This document shows, one piece after another, positions 23,487 through 31,303 of a DNA stretch of 48,447 nt. Position numbers and translations under genes: made by a program. The stretch is taken from positions 1-48,447 of the forward strand of contig JBKBLR010000021.1 of NCBI GenBank assembly GCA_046296195.1, written 5' to 3'. The stretch comes from Amphiplicatus sp046296195. Its GTDB lineage: Bacteria > Pseudomonadota > Alphaproteobacteria > Caulobacterales > Parvularculaceae. Position 1 is the first letter of the stretch. Every line of letters begins with the position of its first letter. The notes under the pieces were generated by a model. That model was not told the origin of the DNA. It worked only from the letters and a program-made list of their open reading frames with translations, and ran no database searches.

Positions 23487-24557
23487 GTGGCGCAGTTTCA
23501 TCCCCTGACCGTCACCGACATCAGGCGCGACACGCGCGAGGCTGTCGTCGTCACGCTCGCCCCGCCGCCGGAGGCGCGCGAGGCGTTCCGGTTCACGCAA
23601 GGCCAATACCTGACCTTCCGCCGCCGCTTCGACGGCGAGGAGGTGCGCCGGTCCTATTCAATCTGCGCCGGCGTCGATGACGGGATCTTGCGCGTCGGCG
23701 TGAAAAAGGTCGAGGGCGGCTGGTTTTCGACGTTCATGAACGAGGAGCTGAAAGTCGGCGACACGCTCGAGGCGATGGCGCCGATGGGCAATTTCCACGT
23801 CGCCCTCGAGCCCGAAAAGGCGCGTCGCTATCTCGGCTTCGCCGGCGGGTCCGGGATCACGCCGATGATCAGCCTCATCCGCACCATCATGGCGCGCGAG
23901 CCGCAATCCTCCTTCACGCTCGTCTATGGCAACCGCTCCTCTTCGGCGATCATGTTCCGGGAGGAGCTTGAGGACCTCAAGAATCTCCATCTCGGCCGCC
24001 TCGCGATCGTGCATGTTCTCGAAAGCGAAGCCGGCGAGATCGATCTCTTCTCGGGCCGGCTCGATCGTGAGAAATGCGAAGCGCTGTTCAACCGCTGGAT
24101 CGATGTCGGGCGCGCCGATCTCGCCTTCATCTGCGGGCCCGAGCCGATGATGCTCGCCGTTGCGGACGCGCTGAAGGCGCATGGCTTTCCGGAGAGCGCG
24201 ATCAAGGTCGAGCTCTTTTCAAGCCCGCGGACCGGGCGCGCCAGGCCGAAAACGGAAAGCGCGGCGATCCGGTCGGGCGCGGCCTCTTCGGCGACGATCA
24301 TCATCGACGGCGCAGCGCGCGAGATTGAGGTCGCCGGCGGCCAGTCGGTGCTCGAGGCCGCGCTCGGCGCGTCGATCGACGCGCCCTACGCCTGCAAGGC
24401 CGGCGTCTGCTCGACCTGCCGCGGCAAGCTCCTCGAGGGCGAGGTCGAAATGGAGGCCAATCATGCGCTGGAAGACTATGAGGTCGAACGCGGCTATATC
24501 CTCACCTGCCAGAGCTATCCGCGGACGGCGAAGATCGTCGTCGATTATGACCAGTAG
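23487..24557 (+). CDS. paaE: 1,2-phenylacetyl-CoA epoxidase reductase subunit E
   Basis: NADPH-dependent reductase that feeds electrons to PaaA. The 356 residues have an FAD domain (RRSYSIC, about 50-56), an NAD(P) domain (GFAGGSGITPMISLI and ICGPEPMM) and a C-terminal plant-type 2Fe-2S ferredoxin with cysteines in CKAGVCSTCRGK and ILTCQSYP. It starts at GTG one base after paaD, and the next gene's ATG directly follows its TAG stop, so the operon continues. Confidence 0.97.
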   Translation: MAQFHPLTVTDIRRDTREAVVVTLAPPPEAREAFRFTQGQYLTFRRRFDGEEVRRSYSICAGVDDGILRVGVKKVEGGWFSTFMNEELKVGDTLEAMAPMGNFHVALEPEKARRYLGFAGGSGITPMISLIRTIMAREPQSSFTLVYGNRSSSAIMFREELEDLKNLHLGRLAIVHVLESEAGEIDLFSGRLDREKCEALFNRWIDVGRADLAFICGPEPMMLAVADALKAHGFPESAIKVELFSSPRTGRARPKTESAAIRSGAASSATIIIDGAAREIEVAGGQSVLEAALGASIDAPYACKAGVCSTCRGKLLEGEVEMEANHALEDYEVERGYILTCQSYPRTAKIVVDYDQ

Positions 24558-25331
24558 ATGAGCGACGACAGCGACATTCTCGATTATCTCGCGCGCGGCG
24601 GAAAGCTGTCGGCGCCGGGCAACGCGCCGCCGCGCTACCGCGCCGAGCTGATGCGCCTGATGGCGAGCTTCGTCGATTCCGAGCTTGCGGGCGCGGCCGG
24701 CTTCGCCGACTGCATCAATCTCGGGCCGGGGGTCAAGGAGCGCATCGCCGCCGCGCGCATCGTCCTTGAGAAGCTCGATCATGCCGAGCGGGTCCTCAAG
24801 ATCATGGGCGGCTTCGGCGCCAATGTCGCGCGCTATGAGAACGTCCACCCCTGGGCGGCGCGCATCGGCCGCGACGACGACATCGGCGTGACGCGCCGGG
24901 CGGGCGACATGCGCCTCAACGTCTTTCATTATCCGATCATCGGCTGGACCGACTCCGTCGTGCTCAACGTGATGATGGGAACGGCGACCGTCATCCAGCT
25001 CGGCGACTATGCGCTGATGTCCTACCAGCCGCTCGCCGACGTCTTCCGCGCGATCCTGCCGCGCGAGCAGCGCCACGCCGAGCTCGGCGTCGAGGGACTT
25101 GACGCCATCGGCGCGCGCGGGCCGCTGGCGCAGCGCGAGATCAGCGACAGCGTCGACTACTGGTTCCCCAAAGTCGCCGCGACTTTCGGCGGCGCCAATT
25201 CCCCGCGCTCGGAACTGCTGCGCCGCTTCGGCGTGCGGCGGCGCTCGAATGCGGAACTGCTGGAGGAATGGCGCGGCAGGATCAGCGTCGCGCTCGGCTC
25301 GTCGATGCGGGCCTGGGGCGGGCGCGCGTGA
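24558..25331 (+). CDS. Additional PaaA/PaaC-like ferritin-fold protein
   Basis: A 257-residue protein of the phenylacetic acid catabolic (PaaA/PaaC) family that is not one of the standard subunits. SFVDSELAGAAGF parallels the first iron-ligand helix of PaaA (HSEIVGQLPEGNW). ARIVLEKLDHAERVLKIM aligns with PaaA AILLAKVQDEAGHGLYLY, but the ExxH pair reads HAER. A later ExxH (PREQRHAELG) is intact. YWFPKVAATFGG resembles the PaaA WWWPALMMFG segment. The gene has no gap from paaE and overlaps paaH by four bases (GTGA), so it is a fixed part of the operon. It may be an auxiliary or regulatory subunit, or a separate oxygenase; function unproven. Confidence 0.82.
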   Translation: MSDDSDILDYLARGGKLSAPGNAPPRYRAELMRLMASFVDSELAGAAGFADCINLGPGVKERIAAARIVLEKLDHAERVLKIMGGFGANVARYENVHPWAARIGRDDDIGVTRRAGDMRLNVFHYPIIGWTDSVVLNVMMGTATVIQLGDYALMSYQPLADVFRAILPREQRHAELGVEGLDAIGARGPLAQREISDSVDYWFPKVAATFGGANSPRSELLRRFGVRRRSNAELLEEWRGRISVALGSSMRAWGGRA

Positions 25332-26749
25332 CGCCAGAGGCGATCATCGGCGTCGCCGGCGCCGGCGCGATGGGGGCCGGCATCGCAGAGGTCGCCGCCC
25401 GCGCCGGCCACGCGGTCATCGTTCTCGACAGTGTCCCGGCCGCGCTCGACCGCGGACGAGAAAATCTCGTCAAGGGCCTCGACGCGCAGGTCGCGCGCGG
25501 CCGCCTCGAGGCCGCTGAGGCGGCGAAGATCGCCGCGCGCACCTTCTGGACCGGAGAGACGGCCGCGCTCGCGCCTGCCGCGCTCATCATCGAGGCGATC
25601 ATCGAGGACGCCGCGGCGAAGAAGGCGCTCTTCGCCGCACTCGAACGGGCCGCGCCCGGCGCCATTCTCGCCACCAACACCTCGTCGCTGCCGGTGACGG
25701 CGCTCGCGTCGGGCCTTGCGCGTCCCGGGCGGTTCCTCGGCCTTCACTTCTTCAATCCGGCGACGGTGATGAAGCTCGTCGAGATCGTGCCGGGCCTTGA
25801 GACGGATCCCGCGCTTGTCGGCGAGATGCAGTCGCTGATGGAGCGCTGGGGCAAGAAGGTGGTCGTCGCGAAGGACCTGCCGGGCTTCATCGTCAACCGG
25901 CTCGCGCGGCCCTTCTACGGCGAGGGCTGGCGCGCGCTCGAGGAAGGTGCGGCGGCGCCCGACACGATCGACCGCCTCTATCGCGAGCTCGGCCGCTTCC
26001 GCATGGGGCCTTTCGAGCTCGGCGATCTCATCGGCCATGACGTCAATCTCGCGGCGGCGCGGTCGGTCTTCGTCGCCTATCACGGCGCGACGCGCTTCCG
26101 CCCCTCGCTCGCGCAGGCCGCGCTCGTCGACGCCGGGCGGTTCGGTCGCAAGAGCGGGCGCGGTGTTTATTCGTATACAGAGGAAAGGCCCGCGCCCGGC
26201 TCGGCGCCGGCGCCCGCCGGCGAGGCCGGGGCGCTGACGCGGCTGATCGAACAAGGCGAGGCGATGCGCGGCGGCGTGCTGTTCCGTCACGCGGACGGAC
26301 GCCCCGCAAGCCTCATCGCGGCGGAAGCGGGGACGCCGGCCGTCGCCGTCGATTACATCCACGATCCCGCCGCGACATCGCTGATCGCCTATTCGGCGTC
26401 GGATGACCGCGCGCGGCGGGCCGCGGCGGAATTTGCGTCGGAGAACGGCAAGGACGGCGTCGAGATCGCCGACCGTCCGGGCGGGATCGTGCTGCGCGCG
26501 CTCCTCCAGCTTGCGAACGCGGCGGCGGATGCGCTGCGCGACCAGGCGGCGAGCGAAGGCGACATCGACCTCGCGATGCTCGCCGGCGTCAACTACCCGT
26601 TCGGCCCGTGGGAATGGACGCGGGGATTCGGTTTCCATCGTGTCGTCGAGGCACTGACCCGCATCGCCGAGGAAACCGGCGATGGCCTTTACCGTCCATC
26701 GGAGCACCTGCGCGCGGCGGCCCGAACGGAGGCCGCGGCGGGCCGTTGA
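25328..26749 (+). CDS. paaH: 3-hydroxyadipyl-CoA dehydrogenase
   Basis: NAD-dependent oxidation of 3-hydroxyadipyl-CoA to 3-oxoadipyl-CoA late in the pathway. The 473 residues begin with the Rossmann motif GVAGAGAMGAGIAEVAARAGH. The catalytic His segment is LGLHFFNPATVMKLVEIV, followed by KDLPGFIVNRLARPFY. Two C-terminal dehydrogenase domains are present (about 185-285 and 385-470), as in PaaH. The GTG at 25328 is chosen because it overlaps the previous stop as GTGA and begins the conserved fold; a longer start at 25268 would add an unrelated Arg-rich tail. It is the last gene of the epoxidase block. Confidence 0.94.
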   Translation: MTPEAIIGVAGAGAMGAGIAEVAARAGHAVIVLDSVPAALDRGRENLVKGLDAQVARGRLEAAEAAKIAARTFWTGETAALAPAALIIEAIIEDAAAKKALFAALERAAPGAILATNTSSLPVTALASGLARPGRFLGLHFFNPATVMKLVEIVPGLETDPALVGEMQSLMERWGKKVVVAKDLPGFIVNRLARPFYGEGWRALEEGAAAPDTIDRLYRELGRFRMGPFELGDLIGHDVNLAAARSVFVAYHGATRFRPSLAQAALVDAGRFGRKSGRGVYSYTEERPAPGSAPAPAGEAGALTRLIEQGEAMRGGVLFRHADGRPASLIAAEAGTPAVAVDYIHDPAATSLIAYSASDDRARRAAAEFASENGKDGVEIADRPGGIVLRALLQLANAAADALRDQAASEGDIDLAMLAGVNYPFGPWEWTRGFGFHRVVEALTRIAEETGDGLYRPSEHLRAAARTEAAAGR

Positions 26750-26795
26750 ACCCGCCAGATTGTGACATTATCGCGCCTGTGTTAGGGTCGAAGTC

Positions 26796-27125
26796 ATGAA
26801 GGCGAAAGCTTTGACCGTCGCCATGGAGGGGAATGCGCGGGCCTTGAGGCTTGCCGCGATCCTCGCGGCGGGCTTTTTCTTTTTTGTCGCCCAGGCGCTC
26901 GTCGCCGCCCATGCGGCGAAGGGGCCCGAGCATCTGAAGGGCCATTCGGTCGGGGCATGCGCCGTCTGCCTGGCCGGCGGCGCTGCCGATGATTCGTCAA
27001 GAAATGCGCCCGCGCTGACGCCGCCCGCCACGCGCGTTGGAGCCGAAAAGACTTCGATCCCCGCCGCGCTCCTGACCGAGATTGCGGTCCGGGCGGCGTC
27101 GCCGCGCGCTCCCCCCTCCAACTGA
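26796..27125 (+). CDS. DUF2946-like small membrane protein beside a TonB receptor
   Basis: A 109-residue protein with a hydrophobic helix at about 19-40 and a short outside segment with possible metal ligands: HAAKGPEHLKGHSVGACAVC, i.e. three His and a Cys-x2-Cys. The rest is Ala/Pro rich. This layout resembles DUF2946-type proteins often encoded beside TonB-dependent receptors for metals. The receptor gene starts 88 bases later on the same strand, so joint expression is likely. An alternative ATG at 26823 would also keep the helix. Function inferred from context only. Confidence 0.68.
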   Translation: MKAKALTVAMEGNARALRLAAILAAGFFFFVAQALVAAHAAKGPEHLKGHSVGACAVCLAGGAADDSSRNAPALTPPATRVGAEKTSIPAALLTEIAVRAASPRAPPSN

Positions 27126-27213
27126 GCCTTTGACTGCCGTCCAGCGCGACGTCCGACCTCTCAGCAGCGGTCGGCGCGCGCTTCGTCATCAAGCTCAGTT
27201 GAGGGAACCACCC

Positions 27214-29244
27214 ATGCGCCTCCAGTCCGTCCTGTTCGCATCGACCTGCCTTGCCGCCTTTGCCGCGCCTGCTTTCGCGCTCGACGACGTGCGCGCCGAC
27301 GAGATCGTCGTCACCGCCTCGCCGCTGAAGCGGGCGGAAAACGAGACCATCATCGGCGTCTCCGTCATAACGCGCGATGAACTCCAGAACCGCCTCGAAA
27401 ACTCGATCGGCGAGACGCTCCGGCGCGAGGCCGGCATTTCATCGACCTTCTTCGGTCCCGGCGCGTCGCGGCCGGTCATCCGCGGCCTCGGCGGCGACCG
27501 GATCTCGGTGCTCGACGGCGGCATCGGCTCGATCGACGCCTCGGCGACGAGCCCTGATCACGCTGTTTCGGTCGAGCCGGCGATGGCGGAGAAGATCGAG
27601 ATCGTGCGTGGCGCGGCGACGCTTCTTTACGGCTCGTCGGCGGCGGGCGGCGTCGTCAACGTCTTTTCGGGCCGCATTCCGCGCAACCTGCCCGAGGGCG
27701 GCGTCGACGGCGCGCTTCGCATCGGCAAGTCGACGGTCGATGACGGTACCGAGGCCGCCGGCGGCTTCGACGTCGATCTCGGCAAGGCGGGAGCCGGGAA
27801 TTTCGTCTTCCATGGCGAGGGCTTCTTCCGGACGGCGGACGATTACGCCATTCCTGGTTTTGTCCGGTCGCAAGCGCTGCGCGATCTCGAGCCGCTGGCG
27901 CCCGGCGAGGAGGAGGCCTTCGGCGTCGTCGACAACACGAGCCTTAAGACCACGGGCGGCTCGGCCGGCCTCTCCTATGTGTTCGACAACGGGTTCTTCG
28001 GCGTTTCTGGGAACGCGCTCGATACAAGCTACGGCGTGCCGGGAAGCGGCGAGGAGGAAGGCGGCGTCACCATCGACCTCCGCCAGCGCCGTATCGATCT
28101 CGACGGCGAGGTCGACGGCGATTTCTTCCTGTTCAATCGTGCGAAGCTGCGCGTCGGCTATGCCGATTATACGCATACGGAAATCGAACCCTCGGGCGAA
28201 CCCGGCACGGTATTTTCCAACGAGGGCGTCGAAGGCCGCCTTGAACTCGTCGACAAGCCGATCGCCGTCGGCGCGGGCGAGCTCAACGGCGCGGTCGGCT
28301 TCCAGTGGCGCCTGCGCGATTATTCGGCGATCGGCGAGGAAGCTTTCGTGCCGCCGACGACGTCGAGCCAGTACGGCGTCTTCGCGCTGAAGGAGCTGAG
28401 CCTCGGCGCGGTGCGCTTTGAACTCGGCGGGCGCTTCGAGACGACGCATCACGAGGCGCCTGATCTCGGCCTGACGCGCGATTTCGACGCCGTTTCGGTC
28501 TCGGGCGGCGTCGGCGTGACGCCGGCGGAAGGCGTCTTCCTCGGCGTCACCGGCTTTCGCACCGAACGCGCGCCCTCGGTCGAGGAGCTTTTTTCGGACG
28601 GTCCGCACCTTGCGACCGGCTCCTTCGAGATCGGCGATCCCGGTCTCGGGATCGAGACGGCGCGCGGGGTCGAAGCGACGGCGAAATTTGACGCCGACCG
28701 CTTCTCCGTCGCGGTCAACGGCTTTTACACCTCCTACAAGGACTTCATTTACGAAGCCGCGACAGGGCTCGAGGAGGACGACCTGCCGGTCTTCGCCTTT
28801 GCTGCCGCGGACGCGACCTTCAAGGGCTTTGAGATCGTGACGGAAGCCGAGCTCTTCAAATGGCAGGGTTTTGACTTCCACGCCGACGCCTCGCTCGATT
28901 ATGTGCGCGCGACCGTCGACGCCGCAAACAGGAACCTGCCGCGCATTCCGCCGCTGTCGGGCCTATTCGGCGTCGAGGCGAATTCCGAACATGTCGATCT
29001 TCGCTTCGAGGCGGAATACGCCGCGCGCCAAAGTAAGATCGCGGATTTCGAACTGCCGACGGAGGATTACCTGATGCTGCATGCGTTCCTGACCGTGCGG
29101 CCGCTTCCCGACAAGGGCCTTGCGATCCGCGTCGCTGCGCAAAATCTCAACAATGAGGAGGCCCGCACGCATACCTCGTTCCTGAAGGATCGCGCGCCGC
29201 TCCCCGGACGCAACGTCAAGGTGTCGCTGACCGGAACTTTCTGA
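27214..29244 (+). CDS. TonB-dependent outer-membrane receptor, ZnuD-like
   Basis: Outer-membrane gated barrel for uptake of a scarce ligand, driven by TonB. In 676 residues there is a signal peptide (1-22, AFA site), a TonB box DEIVVTAS, a plug domain (about 35-150) with ASRPVIRGLGGDRISVLDGG, SATSPDHAVSVEPAMAEKI and VRGAATLLYGSSAAGGVVNV, then the barrel ending in aromatic Phe. The plug segment with SATSPDHAV is characteristic of ZnuD-type zinc receptors. The ATG at 27214 follows GAGGGA and gives the signal peptide; a longer frame from 27082 overlaps the upstream gene. Zinc is the best guess, copper or heme less likely. I found no clear Zur box. Confidence 0.88.
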   Translation: MRLQSVLFASTCLAAFAAPAFALDDVRADEIVVTASPLKRAENETIIGVSVITRDELQNRLENSIGETLRREAGISSTFFGPGASRPVIRGLGGDRISVLDGGIGSIDASATSPDHAVSVEPAMAEKIEIVRGAATLLYGSSAAGGVVNVFSGRIPRNLPEGGVDGALRIGKSTVDDGTEAAGGFDVDLGKAGAGNFVFHGEGFFRTADDYAIPGFVRSQALRDLEPLAPGEEEAFGVVDNTSLKTTGGSAGLSYVFDNGFFGVSGNALDTSYGVPGSGEEEGGVTIDLRQRRIDLDGEVDGDFFLFNRAKLRVGYADYTHTEIEPSGEPGTVFSNEGVEGRLELVDKPIAVGAGELNGAVGFQWRLRDYSAIGEEAFVPPTTSSQYGVFALKELSLGAVRFELGGRFETTHHEAPDLGLTRDFDAVSVSGGVGVTPAEGVFLGVTGFRTERAPSVEELFSDGPHLATGSFEIGDPGLGIETARGVEATAKFDADRFSVAVNGFYTSYKDFIYEAATGLEEDDLPVFAFAAADATFKGFEIVTEAELFKWQGFDFHADASLDYVRATVDAANRNLPRIPPLSGLFGVEANSEHVDLRFEAEYAARQSKIADFELPTEDYLMLHAFLTVRPLPDKGLAIRVAAQNLNNEEARTHTSFLKDRAPLPGRNVKVSLTGTF

Positions 29245-29246
29245 CC

Positions 29247-29280
29247 AAAAGAAAACGCCGGCCCCTCTCAGGGGCCGGCG
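29247..29280 (-). terminator. Rho-independent terminator of the cold-shock gene
   Basis: Perfect 11-bp stem (29256-29266 with 29270-29280) and a three-base loop. On the minus strand it is followed by TTTTCTTTT. It lies between the converging TonB receptor and csp genes; no T tract follows on the plus strand. Confidence 0.92.
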
Positions 29281-29314
29281 CCGTCCATCAGTAAACGCGC
29301 CGGTGCGCGAACGG

Positions 29315-29518
29315 CTACAGAAGCTTCAGGTTCGACGCCGACGTCTTGCCGCGTTCTTCGGCGAGATCGTAGCTGACCTTCTGGTTGTCCTTGAGGCCCT
29401 GAAGTCCGGCCTTCTGGACCGCGGAGATATGCACGAAAACGTCCTTGCCGCCCGTGTCGGGCGTGATGAACCCGTAGCCTTTGGTCTCGTTGAACCACTT
29501 CACTTTTCCGGTCGCCAT
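29315..29518 (-). CDS. Cold-shock domain protein
   Basis: Single-strand nucleic-acid-binding protein and RNA chaperone. The 67 residues are one cold-shock domain with RNP1 (KGYGFI) and RNP2 (VFVHI) and start MATGKVKWFNETKG. The ATG at 29518 follows GGGAGA; longer in-frame starts (29578) only add a leader. A candidate promoter about 120 bases upstream implies a long untranslated leader, as known for many csp genes, and a strong terminator follows. CspA-type; exact paralog cannot be assigned. Confidence 0.95.
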   Translation of the reverse strand: MATGKVKWFNETKGYGFITPDTGGKDVFVHISAVQKAGLQGLKDNQKVSYDLAEERGKTSASNLKLL

Positions 29519-29638
29519 CAAATTCTCCCTGTCAGGCGATTCCATTGCGGCGCAGGATCGAGCGCCGCGGCGCAGCAACTAGACAGGCGATTGAGACGGC
29601 GGGGACGGCGTTCGAAAGGCCAGGCTAAGTCGCGCCAA

Positions 29639-29669
29639 ATAATAGAGAGAGGCGGGAGGGCGGCGTCAA
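29639..29669 (-). promoter_or_regulatory. Candidate csp promoter with long 5' leader
   Basis: On the minus strand, TTGACG (29669-29664) and TATTAT (29644-29639) are separated by 19 bases, slightly longer than ideal. Transcription from here would give an untranslated leader of about 110 bases before the csp ATG. Confidence 0.45.
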
Positions 29670-29676
29670 GCGTTAT

Positions 29677-29699
29677 AGAAGAACGTGACCGGCGTCACG
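29677..29699 (-). terminator. Weak terminator after the beta-helix gene
   Basis: CGTGAC-GCCG-GTCACG on the minus strand (29699-29684) is a 6-bp stem followed by TTCTTCT, 14 bases after the stop of the beta-helix gene. Confidence 0.4.
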
Positions 29700-29713
29700 G
29701 CGCTTGGGAACGG

Positions 29714-30619
29714 CTATTCCCTGCGCGGCGCCGGCGAGCCTGGGTTCGTGAGCGCCATCGCCTTGCCGCCGAGATTCTCGATTTCGTTGCCGGCCATAAC
29801 CGGCGCGAGCTTGGTGTCGTTGCGCAGGAAGACGCCGCCGCGGAAGCGGTTGACGATCTTGTTGCCCTTGAGGACGAGGCCGTCCGCCGTGCCGCCGCGG
29901 GTCAAGTCGTAATTCACGACGGCGTAGTTTTCGGCGTCCGACGCCTGAATGAACACGTTGTTCTCGGCGACGAGCGCGCCCCCGCGCGAGGCGTCGATCG
30001 CATAGCTGCCGCGGCCATAGCCGTCGTCGAAGGTCGTGCCGCGGACGACGGTCTTCTTCGAGAGGCTTTTCAGGTGATGGCCGATGCGCGTGCTGATGAA
30101 CTGGCTGTCTTTCACGTCGACAAGCGCCGCGCCGTCGACATAGATCGCATGGCTCTGGCCGTCGCCGAAGCCGCTATCGCGGAAGACCGATCGCTCAATG
30201 GTGATGACACCGTTCTTGTCGCCGGTCGAGAGAATGCCGTCCTCATTGCCGACGAAGCGGCAATTGACGACGGTGAGATTGCGGCCCTCATGGCGGATGC
30301 CGGCGCCGTTGCGCGACCAGGACTTGGCGCCTTCAAAGGCGATGTTCTCGACGCGCAGGTCGACGCCCGTCAGCGGCACGAGGATCGCCTTTTCGGTGAC
30401 GGCCGCGGAGCGCAGCGCCGTCTTGCCGTCCGCTGCGCCCTTGAGCGTGATCGACCGATAGATCTTCTGATCGGTGAGGTCATAGTCGCCCGCCGGGATC
30501 TCGATCACGGCGCCCGATTTGGCCGATGCGATCGCATTGGCGAGCCAGGCGCTGTCGCCCGGCGCGGCCTGCGCCGCCGGCGCGGCGGCGAGGAAAACGA
30601 TGAAAGCGAGCAGTCTCAT
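29714..30619 (-). CDS. Secreted right-handed beta-helix protein
   Basis: Exported protein of 301 residues with a Sec signal peptide (1-18, AQA site). The mature part is a right-handed parallel beta-helix, seen from repeated short strands with Asn/Asp turns: VDLRVENIAFEG, RNLTVVNCRFVGNEDGI, GVITIERSVFRDSG, VDVKDSQFIST, VVRGTTFDDG, LVAENNVFIQ and LVLKGNKIVN. The N-terminal segment (IEIPAGDYDLTDQKI, SITLKGA) is a typical cap seen in pectate-lyase-like and right-handed beta-helix domain proteins. It may bind or cut a polysaccharide, but no catalytic motif is clear. It stands alone between csp and the dsbA-like gene. Confidence 0.82.
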   Translation of the reverse strand: MRLLAFIVFLAAAPAAQAAPGDSAWLANAIASAKSGAVIEIPAGDYDLTDQKIYRSITLKGAADGKTALRSAAVTEKAILVPLTGVDLRVENIAFEGAKSWSRNGAGIRHEGRNLTVVNCRFVGNEDGILSTGDKNGVITIERSVFRDSGFGDGQSHAIYVDGAALVDVKDSQFISTRIGHHLKSLSKKTVVRGTTFDDGYGRGSYAIDASRGGALVAENNVFIQASDAENYAVVNYDLTRGGTADGLVLKGNKIVNRFRGGVFLRNDTKLAPVMAGNEIENLGGKAMALTNPGSPAPRRE

Positions 30620-30670
30620 GCGGCGGCTCCTTCACTGCGGCGCGCGGAGTTTCGCCCCGCGTGCGGACTG

Positions 30671-31303
30671 TCACCGGCGCGCGGCCTCTTGCAAGGCGGC
30701 GGCCATCGTCGGGGGCGGCATGCCGCCTGAAAATCCTGTCCGCTCGCCGACGATGAAGGTCGGCACGCCTGAAACGCCGGCAGCGCGCCAGGCTTCGGCC
30801 TCGGCGGCGACGGCGGGCCCGGAGCGCGCGAGCGCGGCAAGCGCATGCTCGCGCGTGATGCCGAGCCTCACGCCGATTGCGAGAAGCGCTTCTTCATCGC
30901 CGATATCGGCGCCGTCGTTCCAATAGGCGCCATAGAGCGCGAGAACCGCCGCTGTCTGCAAGTTAAATTCCTGTGCGGCGGCGATGAGCTGATGCGCCTT
31001 CAGCGTGTTCGGCAGATGCGCCGGCGCGGCTGGATCGAAATCAAAGCCGCTCGCCTCAGCATTGGCGCGGATCGCCGCGCGCGCCGCGGCGAGCTTTTCC
31101 TGATCGGGAAAGCGGCGCGCGTAATAGGCGTGGCGGTCGACGCCGGCGGCAGGCAAATCGGGATTGAGCTGATAGGGGCGGAAACGCGCGACGATGTCGA
31201 ATTCGGCTTTCAGCATCTCCTTCGCGGCGAGGAAGGATTTGACGCCGACATAGCACCAGGGACAGACGATGTCGGAGACGACGTCGACGAGGAGCGTCTT
31301 CAC
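30671..31303 (-). CDS. DsbA-family oxidoreductase, FrnE-like
   Basis: Thioredoxin-fold protein of 210 residues without a signal peptide, so probably cytoplasmic. The redox motif CPWC is at about 14-17 in SDIVCPWCYVGVKSF. Later blocks are LKAHQLIAAAQEF, ALYGAYWNDGADIGDEEALL and the cis-Pro region GVSGVPTFIVG. These fit the FrnE subgroup of DsbA-like proteins. It starts at GTG, overlapping the crotonase stop by four bases (GTGA), with AAAGGA upstream, so the two are translationally coupled. The substrate is unknown. Confidence 0.9.
   Translation of the reverse strand: MKTLLVDVVSDIVCPWCYVGVKSFLAAKEMLKAEFDIVARFRPYQLNPDLPAAGVDRHAYYARRFPDQEKLAAARAAIRANAEASGFDFDPAAPAHLPNTLKAHQLIAAAQEFNLQTAAVLALYGAYWNDGADIGDEEALLAIGVRLGITREHALAALARSGPAVAAEAEAWRAAGVSGVPTFIVGERTGFSGGMPPPTMAAALQEAARR

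Noticed and set aside
25157..26707. Open frame of 516 codons antisense to paaH
   Set aside because: Shadow rich in Arg, Asp and Glu; paaH is clear on the other strand.
27439..28881. Open frame of 480 codons antisense to the TonB receptor
   Set aside because: Shadow frame without motifs.
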